64,000 nt of DNA from Coenobita brevimanus. Lineage: Eukaryota; Arthropoda; Malacostraca; Decapoda; Coenobitidae. The stretch is taken from positions 11,488,083 through 11,552,082 of the forward strand of contig CM064670.1 in the NCBI GenBank assembly GCA_032717465.1, read 5' to 3'. The position numbers and the translations under genes are program-made. Under the pieces are notes generated by a model, which had not been told where the DNA came from, searched no databases, and was given only the letters and a program-made list of their open reading frames with translations. Shown here in pieces: positions 24,952-36,350 of the stretch (positions within the stretch are counted from its first letter, which is position 1; every line of letters starts with the position of its first letter).

Positions 24952-25358
24952 TAGAATTCTGAAACTGCTGAAGCAATATTCAAAGAACTCCAAATTTCAG
25001 GTGAAAATACTTTTATCATTGTGACCCTATATTGAGGGGCTACTGGAATGACTCAAATATTTTTTACGGATTTTGACCTTTGACCTTGTGATCAGAGTCA
25101 AGGTCATCCATACTATGCAAATCATGTTCATCATGACCCCCTACATTTCCACCGAGTTGGTCAGTATCGGCCAAATACTTTCCGATTTAGCACTTTCAGG
25201 CATGAGGCGGCCATATTAATTTTCTTCAGTATCACAAAAGTATTTGTTAGATCTCAGTATCAGTGCCCAGGTGCACTGGTGTATGTTGACGACTACTGAA
25301 TGGAACATTTGCAAAGCAATCGATGCAGTAGTTTTGGCTCCGCAGGAAAGCAAAAATA
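24951..25358 (+). repeat. E640 interspersed repeat, truncated by the duplication
   Basis: Same sequence as the first 400 bp of 26175-26804, ending at CCGCAGGAAAGCAAAAAT, where the tandem-duplication junction cuts it. Confidence 0.7.
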
Positions 25359-25538
25359 ATAATAATAATAAAAATAATAATAATAATAATAGTAATATGA
25401 GGGAGGGGGACTGAGTTGGGGGAAGGGCAGTCAAATAGTGGGTGACAGAGCGACTTGGAGGCGTTTTGTTTGCTGCCACCCTTTAGCCTTTGCGTGATTA
25501 GGGCATCGGGCTATAGATAATAATAGTAATAATTAAAA

Positions 25539-25575
<37 letters not shown>

Positions 25576-25856
25576 TAATTGGGGACGCTCACCACCCACT
25601 CACTCGATGTAGTGTTGCTCTCAGGTGTCTGCCCTTTCCTCTCCTCCATCCTTCTTTCCTTCTAGCCTCTTCTTTCCTTCATTCTTTCCTCGTCCTTCAG
25701 CCTACAGGTAACTTTACGCTTCCTCTTCTGTCTTTCTTTCCCTCATTCTTCCCTCTTCCTTCTACCCTTGAGTGAGTCTACACTGAGTGACAAGCCAAAT
25801 GGTTTCCTGTACACGAGGAAACCATTTACTACCATGCGTGGTAACCATATAACCAA

Positions 25857-26084
25857 ATTTTGGCGCCTGGTGGTTTAGTGGGTAATTACGGCGCTCCAAT
25901 CGGAAGGAACTGGTGAAGGTTTATAATATCCAAGGGATGGTTGGGGTTGATTGCTCAAGTAATGCCACTCAGGGATGAGTGAGGCTGGTGACTCATCTTA
26001 AATGTCAGGACCAACTTGCCTAGCCCCGGGCTCCTACGCTCCTCATGGGGCAACGTAGGATTGGATGATGGATGGATGGATGGA
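25857..26084 (+). mobile_element. SINE S4, second copy from the tandem duplication
   Basis: Identical in my reading to 24618-24845. It is present because of the segmental duplication, not a second insertion. Confidence 0.55.
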
Positions 26085-26103
26085 CTAATAATAATAATAA
26101 TAA

Positions 26104-26174
<71 letters not shown>

Positions 26175-26802
26175 TAGAATTCTGAAACTGCTGAAGCAAT
26201 ATTCAAAGAACTCCAAATTTCAGGTGAAAATACTTTTATCATTGTGACCCTATATTGAGGGGCTACTGGAATGACTCAAATATTTTTTACGGATTTTGAC
26301 CTTTGACCTTGTGATCAGAGTCAAGGTCATCCATACTATGCAAATCATGTTCATCATGACCCCCTACATTTCCACCGAGTTGGTCAGTATCGGCCAAATA
26401 CTTTCCGATTTAGCACTTTCAGGCATGAGGCGGCCATATTAATTTTCTTCAGTATCACAAAAGTATTTGTTAGATCTCAGTATCAGTGCCCAGGTGCACT
26501 AGTGTATGTTGATGACTACTGAATGGAACATTTGCAAAGCAATCGATGCAGTAGTTTTGGCTCCGCAGGAAAGCAAAAATTGAAAAAAAAAAAAAAAAAA
26601 AAACATAGAGGGCGATAGTGTGGCGCTAGTGCTAGAGGAAAATAGCTTTCTGTTAAAAGAAGCCTGCAACAAAGATACATCAGATGCTGAAAATTTCAGG
26701 TCTATATCGAACGATCTTGGATTATCAGCCTTGTATTCTCCCCCCCCCCAAAAAAAAAAAGAAATTACAATATCAGTAAGAACTCCACAAAATGTGAAGT
26801 GC

Positions 26803-26804
<2 letters not shown>
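26175..26804 (+). repeat. E640 interspersed repeat, complete copy between (AAT)n runs
   Basis: A roughly 630-bp block without coding capacity, bordered on both sides by (AAT)n. A diverged inverted copy at 58361-58992 is also bordered on both sides by (TTA)n, so these are its real limits. It contains TGACCTTTGACCT at 26297-26309 and a variable C-run/A-run. There are no inverted ends and no RNA polymerase III boxes that I could find; class unknown. Confidence 0.7.
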
Positions 26805-26835
<31 letters not shown>

Positions 26836-26942
26836 GCAGTAGTAGTAGTAGTAGTAGTAGTAATAGCAGTAGTAGTAGTGGTAATGGTGGTGATGGTAGT
26901 AGTAGTAGTAATAGTAGTAGTAGTAGTGGTAGAAGTGGTAAT
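26805..26942. repeat. (AAT)n then (AGT)n trinucleotide tract
   Basis: AAT repeats pass into AGT repeats with GGT interruptions. The frames over this tract are homopolymeric (Ile/Val, Asn/Ser, Leu) and not genes. Confidence 0.95.
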
Positions 26943-27487
26943 CGGACTTTTTTTTTCGGCATGCTTCAGAAGAAATTATTTTTTAATCATCAGGGAAACT
27001 TCACCATGTGGTTCAGGAAGTGTCAACAGATCTCATTCTCGAACCCTTAAGGTAATACCCACAGTTGTCAAAAGAAAGCACTGATATTTAACACGTATAT
27101 TGATGGAGTCGTACGTAGGTTATTCGTACAGCCACGTGCAAAAGCTGGCCATTAACCCTCTGCTAGCACTGTGTCCTGCTTTCCATATTTCTCAGTTCTC
27201 CCCAGATGACAGCGTAACCTACATTCTGATACTCATTTGTTGTCTCCTTCATATTACTACCACATAAAAGTACTTCACGTAACGCCTTCCTCTGCTACAG
27301 CTGGTAGGGAAGTGTCGGCGAACTTTTACTGATGATGATGATTGTTATGGAGGAGGTGCAGCCTACAACTCCGAGCCCCCCCCCCCCCGAAAAAGTATGT
27401 AGATAGATAAATAAAGATAGATAGATAGACAAATAGGTAGATAGATATCCTTAATTTAGATTTTTCGAGAAACACTGGGTAGTACTC
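26943..27487. other. intergenic, no gene seen
   Basis: Contains a C-run at about 27377-27389 and a short (GATA)n at about 27415-27445. Nothing coding is recognisable. Confidence 0.6.
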
Positions 27488-27716
27488 CTGGGCTCTTATT
27501 CTCGTCGGTTGAGGAATCTTCCTAATACCTTTTCCTGAACGATTTATTTTGTTTATTACATCTTACTGCCCATTCCTATGTTACATAAATCCTTCCAATA
27601 TCGTCATACTTTTTACAGATAACGTAGAAACGAAAATTAACCAGCCATATCCAAAAACAAATTGCTAAGGAAGAGGTGTTCGAGAGCTTCTTTACTCGAC
27701 AAAAATACTGGCCCTG
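27488..27716. mobile_element. MITE-B copy
   Basis: Left end TTATTCTCGTCGGTTGAGGA; right end TTGCTAAGGAAGAGGTGTTC through TTTACTCGACAAAAATA. A second, truncated right end follows directly at about 27717-27785 (AAATAGCTAGGGAAGGGATG). Confidence 0.7.
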
Positions 27717-27785
27717 GTGCAAAATAAATAGCTAGGGAAGGGATGCTAAGGTGGCTATTAAGTCAACGGGACTGTGGACTTAAGT

Positions 27786-28620
27786 ATGAAAACAGGGCTT
27801 GTGCTGCTAGGTGGTAAACGGTTAGTAGTCTAGGGACCTTTGGATCATGCATGGGCAATTTGAGGTGGTCAAGTGATTTCATCTTATTTTCCTCTTATAA
27901 ACTCAAGAACAATTACTTCCTATTGACCTTGTTAAAATACAGTAACAGTTACTTGATAAAATAGTTATATACAGGGTTAAAATATGTGCCAACCCTACAG
28001 TTTCCATCGATATAATACACTTTCCTCAAGTGTTGTGTTTTACCCAAATGTTATTGCATTTAAGTTTTTGTCTTTATGTTTCTAATTTAATCGAAACAAG
28101 GCTGTCATTGCTAACCAGTACCCGAGTCCCAGCACTTGTAGAAACAAAGGTTGATTTTTTTTTACAGAAGAAGAACAGAGGACGGAAGACCAAATTAAAT
28201 TAAAAATTTATTTTAAAATACAACGTAGTTACTTCTATTACGCTGGTTTTCAATTGTAATTAATTTATTCATATTTCCAGGCCGTATATATAATTACATG
28301 CACATTTCGTGAAAGAATAAGCAGCTGCTGTACAGAAAATATTGATTATTTTCATTTCATTTTTCAAACTTTTGCAATATTGTACTAATATGGATAACAC
28401 ACAAGATTGTTGACCTCTTCAATCCAAGTGATGTCCTGTTTATTTATGTATTTGTTTATTAGTTCAGTTATTTATTCATTGTTTCTATCACACATTCATA
28501 TCAACTTTGGAGAAGTCTCTAGTAGTGAAGAAGTTAAATATAGCTATATCTAACCTGACTCCCTCCCCATTACGAACAGTCTCTCTCCTAAGCTGAGTAC
28601 AGTCGTGTGCTGTCAGAAAG
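27786..28620. other. intergenic, no gene seen
   Basis: AT-rich sequence with T- and A-runs and no recognisable feature. Confidence 0.5.
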
Positions 28621-28861
28621 AATAATATAAATGATGAAGATCTTACCGTATACTGTTATATGCATGAAGTCCAAGAGCTTGCATCCCTACGACTTTTTTT
28701 TTTTTTTTTTTCTGTTTTCGTTTCCTTCCTCTTTCTTTCTTTTCGTTCTTCTTCTTTCTTTTTGCATTTGTAACCTGACGAAGTTCTTAATCTCTTCCAG
28801 GTCAGTTGATAGTCCCTTCCCTGAGTCCTTGTGGTTCTCCTGCGTGCCGCACGTTATCGCA

Positions 28862-29140
28862 TGCCACCACTCCGGTACTATAGTCGCTGCACACGACTGT
28901 GAGGTTTCTTTATCGTACCCTGGCAACCTACCCATCAACATTGCGTCTGATTTCGTGTATAATATGTGATTCGTGCATACTATGTTCGTGTATAACATAT
29001 TCATATATATCGTGTATAATAATGATTTGTGTATAATACGTACCAAAGCGTACGTATTCTTTACAGGTAGGTTGCCAGGGTATGATAATGACAACCTCTG
29101 AGTCGTGCGCCGCGAGCACAACACCCACCATTCCTATGGA
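28862..29140. repeat. imperfect inverted repeat of about 70-bp arms with TGTATAATA-rich loop
   Basis: The left arm (about 28862-28932) reads GCCACCACTCC ... TACCCTGGCAACCTACC. The right arm (about 29062-29138) reads GGTAGGTTGCCAGGGTATGA ... CACCCACCATTCCTA. The loop of about 130 bp repeats TGTATAATA-like words. Splice-like signals frame the right arm on the plus strand (TTCTTTACAG before it, GACAAGGTAAGA after it), giving a possible 27-codon exon I cannot support further. Confidence 0.55.
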
Positions 29141-29296
29141 TGACAAGGTAAGACTGTCTCATCTCAGTCTGGTGTGAGTGTACATATCCAAGCACTCAGT
29201 TCCCCGCTTTGTGACTAAGTTTTATTGTTTGTTTACCCATTTTCTTTAGTTTGGAGACGATTAATGCCATATGTGACCTTGCTCCTGTTCAACGTT

Positions 29297-29400
29297 GTGT
29301 GTGCGTGTGTGTGTGTGTGTGTGTGTTTTATTTTTCATTGTGTGTGTGTGTGTGTGTTTTATTTTTCATTGTGTGTGTGTGTGTGTGTGTTTTATTTTTC

Positions 29401-29446
<46 letters not shown>
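29297..29446. repeat. (GT)n interrupted three times by TTTATTTTTCATT
   Basis: Higher-order repeat: (GT)n blocks separated by identical TTTATTTTTCATT spacers, then a longer uninterrupted (GT)n. Confidence 0.9.
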
Positions 29447-29447
<1 letters not shown>

Positions 29448-30274
29448 AAATAGACTATTAATAACTGTAATCATACAGTGTATTTCTTTTTTCCATTTTT
29501 CACGGATTATTTTGTCAACATCTGTAACTATGCTGCGAAGCCATTGCCTTTTATTTTCTTGGCATTTCAATTATTTTTCTATTTTTACCTTGCCAAGCAA
29601 CCTTTGACCCTACGTTATTTTCCCGTCGTCTGCTATCATATATGTGACCTTGCAGTAGGATTTACTTTTGTTGTTGAGTGTGTAGCCTACTTCACTGGGC
29701 GTACTGTTGAATACTTATAACATTTTTTTTTTTAACCTTACTTTTATTGCCTTGAATCATCCCGCTTATGGGCGGGAAAGGTGGTGGGGTGAAGATGATA
29801 ATGATGATTCTGATATATCCCTCATCTATGCATCTGTCTATCTTTCTTTATTGTATCCATACAGTATTTATTTCAGTCATTTTCTGTCCTCTGTCTGTCT
29901 GTCTGTCTGTCTCTTTCGTATATAGATAGATAGATAGATAGATAGATATGGTTTGCCAATGTGACATTCTTGTTTTCCTGGTGTCAGATCTAGGTCAGTC
30001 TTGCTCAATATCTGTGACCTTTCATATCTAACCTTTTATACCAGTTATTCTTAGTCCTTTTTTTTCTATAAACATGATATCTCTCATTCGTCTTTTTTTT
30101 TTATTCATGCCCCGGCGAGTAATAATGCATATCATTTTATTCAGGGTCATTTTATATTATTTATGTAATATGAAAATGGAACTCTTACTGCCACTATATT
30201 TCTTCATTAATTTTTGCAGTCTTTGAACATTGCCTTTTACTTTATGGATATCCGGATGTATTTTGCTGAGTTTC

Positions 30275-30344
<70 letters not shown>

Positions 30345-30889
30345 GAAAGATTGAGACCCGGGTACCTTTGTATGCATGAAAAACGCGGTGTTGTGTCAAG
30401 GAGTGAGGGTGTATGAGGAAGGGGGGCGTCCCTTGGGAACAAGGGGTCTTTACTGGGGCCTTCTGTTACAGCCACACCTCAGGAGAAGCGGCGTCAGGCG
30501 AGAGATAGATAGATAGAGAGATAATTAGATAAGTAGGTAGATATATATATAGACAGATAGATATATTGACTGACTAATTGATTAGTTGATGGATAGATAT
30601 GTTAGGATATCCATAGATTGACTGTTGGATAAGGCAGATAGACAGTAGGTTTTTGATAAATAACTCATGATTAAATAGGGTTAGATAGACAGACAAACAG
30701 ACACGTGGACAGACAGATAAATAAATAGATAAATAGATAAATAGATAGACAGATAGACAGATAGACTGATAAACTGTTAGCTGACTACATGTGTTGAAAT
30801 AATAAGAAAGGAATATTCTGTAGATATTAGGGAGTGAAAAGAAGACATCTTTAACATTGTTCCACCTGATCCAGATGCAACACAGGTGA
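29447..30889. other. intergenic with (GA)n and (GATA)n microsatellites
   Basis: (CTGT)n and (GATA)n at about 29886-29947, (GA)n at about 30274-30339, and an irregular GATA/GACA tract at about 30500-30780. No gene seen. Confidence 0.7.
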
Positions 30890-31644
30890 ATTCTTGCACA
30901 CTATTACAACACTAATGAAATATTTTTGCATGTGTCTTATACAGCTGATCATGTGTCACTGTATGAGGTTTTTGACACACATTTCACACTGGAAAACTGT
31001 ACATGGTGAAATCCCACACTGCTCCGCCACACTCACTACCACATCACATTATCCCACCTCTCAGTCATGCTTTTGTCACGCCATACATTGCTGTTCCTCA
31101 CACTGCCACACCTCTTACACAGCAAAGCACACACGCAGTCACACCTCACTGTAACACCTCACACTGGCACATATCACATTGTTAAACCTCACATTGCCAA
31201 GCCACACTCTCCCAAATTACAATCATATCTTAGACAGCCACACCTCACACTAGCACATAGCATACTGCCAAACCTCACACTGCCAACCTACTCACATCAA
31301 TACCTTGCACTCGTACGGTCACATCTTACATTCGCAAATCACACTGCCACACTATGGTACACAGTCAAACCACACATTGTCATACTTCACAGTGTAACAT
31401 GAAACACTGTCGCACCTCGCAGCCACACTACACAAGGACTCACTTCACTCTCACCACTCACATTGTCGAAATACACAATCAAGCTACACACACTACCGCA
31501 CTACTCTTTCCCACACCACACTTCAAACTATCACACCTTAAATTTACATCTGACACTGACGCACTTCCCATTTGCATCGTACATTGCCAAACACCTCTCT
31601 CTACCACAGCACACACCTCCCAGTCATATTTCACCGTCACACTT

Positions 31645-31715
<71 letters not shown>
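30890..31715. repeat. degenerate CACACTGCCACACCTCA-like repeat ending in (CA)n
   Basis: From about 31000 the sequence is an irregular array of CACACTGCCAAACCTCACA-like words, passing into a pure (CA)n run at about 31649-31712. The ORFs over it are His/Thr/Ser-rich by composition. Confidence 0.75.
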
Positions 31716-31795
31716 CCTATCCCCTACACTATGACTCAGCCAACACACCCTGCAATTATACCCATTTCAGCATTGCCTAAAATTGTCATATGTCT

Positions 31796-31970
31796 TGAAT
31801 GCTGAGATGTAGCAATAGATTAGCACTAAACTATGATGCTAGTAAGGAAGAGGTGCTATGAAAATGGTGTAATTCCATACCATTGGCCTTTTCTGCCGAT
31901 GGGGTATGTGAAATAAGTTTAAAACGGGCCAAAAACTAGGCCAAGTTAGAGTAAAAGGAGTATAGATATA
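31796..31970 (-). mobile_element. MITE-A copy, one end missing
   Basis: Ends CTAGGCCAAGTTAGAGTAAA then AGGAGTATAG. The interior matches 580-720 (GGAAGAGGTGCTATGAAAA). Confidence 0.7.
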
Positions 31971-32293
31971 ATTTATGTTCAACAAAAAATAACCAGTAAA
32001 TTCGTCTGAATTAATATTGCCTCGGTCAGTACCAGACAAAGTGAAGGTACAGGACGCCTTTAAAAATAAAAATAAAAAAGGTATCCCTCCACTGGGGTTC
32101 GATGAATTTAGAAACCGAGCAAAGTTCTAAGACACAGATTGATGTATTACTCTGGTATCTCAAAATAAATGACATCCCTACTGTTTTTTTTTTTTTTTTT
32201 TTTTTTTTTGAGTACTGACAAATAACAAGACCAATATTTGCACTTCTTCCACAGGAGGACGCATGAATCATAACACTTCTTTCAAGTTAAAGA

Positions 32294-32296
<3 letters not shown>

Positions 32297-32371
<75 letters not shown>
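32297..32371. repeat. (CT)n microsatellite
   Basis: About 37 CT units. A poly-T run lies at about 32184-32209. Confidence 0.95.
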
Positions 32372-32375
<4 letters not shown>

Positions 32376-32574
32376 GAGTGCATAATTATTCCCCCAGATA
32401 ATTCTTTTCTAACATTCTTACTACCCTCAGAGTTACCTTTGTTCAGCATAAACATTGTATTTGTAAGTAGGTTAAAAGCATCATTAATATCAAAAATCCT
32501 TCAAGTGCAGTGATATTATCTATGTTGTTTTTATCTGCAAATTAATTAGATGACCAGCAGCCTCTCTCAGGTCC

Positions 32575-35155
32575 CTGTTCTCGTCGGTTAAAGAAGCTCC
32601 CTAACACCTCTTCCAAAGCGATTTAGTTTGCCTGTTACTCTTTACGATGCACATCTGTGTCATTTAAATCATTCAAACACCACCACACTCAGCGTAAATA
32701 GCATACAAATTGAAATTAACCAGCCGTATCCAAAAATAAATTGCTGAGGAAGAGGTGCTAGGGGGCTTCCTTAACCGACGGGAGTACAGACCTCAGTGCT
32801 GATTTTGAACTGCCTCCAATGATACTTTTCTGGGGGGGAGGGGAGAGCAAAGAAAAAAGAACCAAAGGCCAGAAATAAGGTGACGTCTCTTTTTATTCTA
32901 ATTTTTTGTTCACAATGAGACGATTTTATTCACATGACAGCCCCTAACACCTCGTCCTAGGCGATTTATCTTGTTTATTTTAGGTTTCTGTTGTCCTTTG
33001 TGGTGCTTAAGTCATTCCAATATCCCCATACTCTGCATAAGCAAGGCACAAAATTATATTGACTAGTAGAATCCGAGAATAAATCGCTGAGGAAGATGTG
33101 ATAGGGAAACGATTTTATTCTGCTAACAGAAGCCTCTCGCGGTGAAGAGTTAAGAAAAATTAATTTCATCATTTAGTACAGTTTTTTATTGGTTTTATTG
33201 GTCAGCATTCTCGTCGGTTAAGAAGCTCCCTAACACCTCTTCCTAAGTGACTTATTGACCAGCTCATATTTCCCTTATTGCTGGTAGGGTTTTCTTCCTT
33301 GGTTTCAATCTTTTGGCCAGCTCCATGCTGACCTTGTTGTTAGTAGGCTTTTCTCTCTTTCTTTCTTTCTTGTTTTATTGTGGCAGGCACTTCAAGCCCT
33401 CAGAATTAACTGATTCCGACCACACACGGATCCAATGACCAGCCTATTACCTAGCTGTTCCTGCAAGGTTTAGGTTGCACGGCAACTACTAGTTGCCTAG
33501 CAACGGCCGAAAAACCGCTTTTTTCAATACTTTTCACGTTTTGAGCTGTTGAAACATTACCATTGGGATTTGAAAGCTCTGACTTCTTTAGACGTAATCT
33601 TGAGGTCCTTCCATATCGGAACTGTGCGTCCATTTCTTCCTCTTCTGTCCTCTAGGTTTCGAGTGGCAACCCAGCGAAAATTGGCCTCGGTGTTCCTAAC
33701 AACTAGGGCATGTTGCCAAAAATGTCCCCCTAGTTTCCCAGTGCCTTAGTGGAATTGAATGAAAGTTTGTATGCTTATAGATATTAACTAGTACTACAAC
33801 TTTCTATCGTACATCTATGTGCTACATTGGCCGGGTCAGGGGTCAAAGGTCAGCAAATGCGAAAATGGTGAAAATAGCTAAAATCATGATTATGCTAGCC
33901 CGAAATGCTAAGGTTCCGAAGATTATTAAGCCAGGGCCATGATTCTTGGAAGAAATGTTGCGATAGAGTACCTCCATGCAAAAATGACTTTTTGTGTCGA
34001 AACCCACTTCCAGTCGCTGGCAGCACCACCTAGAAGGTATAGCTCTGCTGGACCATTCTGCGAATTTCAAGTTCCCTACCTCTACAGTTTGTGGATGGAA
34101 TCGAACGAAACTTTGCAAGTTTGTAGACGTTAATGAGTACTACACGTGTGCTTAGTAAGTGCTTGATCTATACAGGTATATGCCTGGTCAAGGGTCAAAG
34201 GTCATCAAGTGCAGAAAATATGAAAAGCACTAAAATTATGTCCTTGCTCAGGCGAAATGCTAAGGCTCCGAAGATTATTAAGACAGGGCAATGTATCTTG
34301 GCTGAGATATTGTCCTTCGGTACCGCCATACATGAGTTACTGTTCATAGCGAAACTCACTTCCTGTCGCTGACAAAGCATGGTCCGCTTAGAGCTGACCA
34401 CTGATGCCTACCAGCTTGTTATACTTATTATACGTTAGTATCATCTTTGGTGTTGTATACCTCATTCTGATATCGCTATGCTCTATGTAAGAGGGTACAA
34501 ATTGATGCTGATCAGTCGAATCCAAAAATAAATCGCTAAGGAAGAGGTGAGAGGGAGACGATTTCATTCGGCTAACAGAGGCCTCATGTGATGAAAGGTT
34601 AAGAAAAAATAGTCACTTATTTTAGTGCGATTTTTTATATACTTTATTGGTTTGTATACTAGTCGGTTAAGCAAGCTCCCTATCACCATCTCCTAAGCGT
34701 TTTGTTTTACTTATAATACGTTACTATAGTCTTCTGCGTTGCCTTAATATTTCCAATATCGCCATACTCTGCATGAGTAAGGTACAAAATGGTATTAACC
34801 AGCCAAATCCGAAAACAAATCGCTGAAGAAAAGGTGCTAGAGAGACGATTTATTAAGATAACACAGGCCTCTGACAGTGAAGGATTAAGATAAAATACTC
34901 AGTTCTTTTGTTAATATTTTATATATGTTTTTGTGACCTGCATTCTCATTGGTCAAGGAATCTCCTTAACACCTTCCCCTAAACGATTTATTTTATTTAT
35001 TATAAGTTTCTGTCGTTTTTTGTGTTCCCTAAATCATTTTAGTATCATTCTACTCTTCATGATAAGGCACAAGAATATATCAGCCTTCTAAATCCAAAAA
35101 TAAACCGCTGAGGAATAGGTGCTAGGGAGCATCCTTGGCCGATGAAAATCCAGGC
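32575..35155. repeat. MITE-B cluster arranged as a higher-order repeat
   Basis: Copies with the MITE-B inverted ends lie at about 32575-32795, 32922-33125, 34425-34570 (left end missing), 34655-34855 and 34940-35155, plus an isolated left end at 33200-33250. Between successive copies is a related spacer (GCTAACAGAGGCCTC ... GATGAAAGGTTAAGA ... TTTTATTGG). So MITE plus spacer were duplicated together in a roughly 300-bp unit. The 33.25-34.42 kb part is a separate insertion or expansion. Confidence 0.65.
33550..34385. repeat. tandem repeat of about 352-bp unit, about 2.4 copies
   Basis: GGGTCAAAGGTCA occurs at 33840-33852 and 34192-34204, and the sequence after each (AAATGCTAAGG, CCGAAGATTATTAAG, CACTTCC) is parallel. 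The stretch before 33840 parallels that before 34192 (GGAATTGAATGAAAGTTTG versus GGAATCGAACGAAACTTTG). No coding pattern is conserved between units. Confidence 0.75.
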
Positions 35156-36049
35156 CATTGTCCCTACCATCAGGCTTTTTTGTTAACTTAAATGAGATAA
35201 TTCCCTTTATTCCATGCCTTTTTAATTTATTTTATTGTTTATTTATTTAAATGTATATGTCAGTCAGTCTGTTCATGTGTTTAAGTATCTGTCTTTATAT
35301 ATGCATTTATTTACGTTTATTTCTTATTTATATATTTACCTATTTGTATGTTTATCTACCATTTTATTTATTTATCCATCTGTTCATCTCTCTATCTATC
35401 TGTCTATTTTCCACTCCCGATCGTCAGCTACTGTTATCCAAGATGATTTTTTTTTTTTACATGCCACCAAATAAGCTCATTCATTTTAATAAAAAAGGGA
35501 AAATAAAGGAAAAAGAACAATAAAATAATCTGTCTATCTATATACCTAAGCTGCTTCCCCCAAAGAATATATTAATGAAATAATACACAGCAAAAAAGAC
35601 CAATAAATAACAAAATAACAACAATGGATTAGCAAAGAATACTAAAAGAACAACAAAGAACAATAGGAGCAATAAAAGAATGATAACAGAATAATAAAGC
35701 ATAATAATAGAAAAATAAAGAACAATAAGAGTAAAGAACAGTAAAGAACCAATAAAAGAACAGCAACAGAACAATAAAAAAAAGAACAATAAAGGACAAA
35801 ATAAAAGAACAGTAATAGTACAATAAAAATAAACAAGAATAATAAAGAACAAAATACAATAAAAGAACAATTAACAATAAAAACAAAATGGAAACAAAAC
35901 AATAAAAGAACAGTAAGAGAACAATAAAAGAACAATAACACCCAGTAGAAGAAAAATAAAGATATTAAAAGAACAATAAAAGAAGAGTAATAGAACAGTA
36001 TCATGTAGCTCACTGACAGTAAAAAAATAATCCCACGTCTCCACACACT
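35156..36049. repeat. T-rich region and A-rich AACAATAAAAGA minisatellite
   Basis: About 35220-35420 is TATTTATC/TCTGTC-rich. About 35560-36000 is a degenerate array of AACAATAAAAGAAC-like 11-14-bp units. Minus-strand frames of 85-134 codons are Phe/Leu/Tyr by composition and not genes. Confidence 0.8.
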
Positions 36050-36165
36050 TACCAGAGCACTGTTTTGTGATTAGCACTGTGTTCTTGTTTTAATCTCTGG
36101 TTATGGCTCAGGATTCAAGATACAGAGGTCACAAATTTAGGTCAGGTTAAGGTGAACAGACTGCA
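36050..36165. mobile_element. MITE-A, partial and diverged copy
   Basis: GTGATTAGCACTGTGTTC and TTTAGGTCAGGTTAAGGTGA correspond to the right half of MITE-A. Confidence 0.4.
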
Positions 36166-36222
36166 GTGAAAGGGCAAAACAAGGCTGTACCTATTGCCTC
36201 TAATTCGGAAAATATATCAAGG

Positions 36223-36350
36223 TAAATAATATCCTCTGCCAGTAGCAAGAAAGAGATGAAAGCTGTGAATAATATCCTCTGTCAGCAGCAAGAAAGAGAA
36301 GAAAGCGGTGAATAATATCCTCTGTCAGTAGCAGGAGAGAGAAGAACGCT
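36223..36350. repeat. 43-bp minisatellite, 3 units, in the 3' UTR of the host exon
   Basis: Units start at 36223, 36266 and 36309 (AATAATATCCTCTGTCAG ... AGCAAGAAAGAGAAGAAAGC). The last unit ends at the stop codon of the minus-strand exon, so the array begins directly downstream of the coding sequence. Confidence 0.85.

Larger units (their letters stand above)
24116..26577. repeat. recent 1.24-kb tandem duplication with breakpoints in (AAT)n
   Basis: Unit 1 (about 24116-25354) and unit 2 (about 25355-26577) are almost identical. Outside the (AAT)n tracts I find only two substitutions, near 25270-25285 versus 26500-26515. Both breakpoints lie in (AAT)n runs, which differ in length between units. 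Each unit holds a LINE-B tail, a SINE and the first part of the E640 repeat; only unit 2 continues into the complete E640. This could be a true recent duplication or an assembly duplication. Confidence 0.9.

Noticed and set aside
28687..29124. 145-codon minus-strand frame across the inverted repeat
   Set aside because: It ends in Lys-rich read-through of a poly-T tract and crosses both arms; only a possible exon remnant could be argued.
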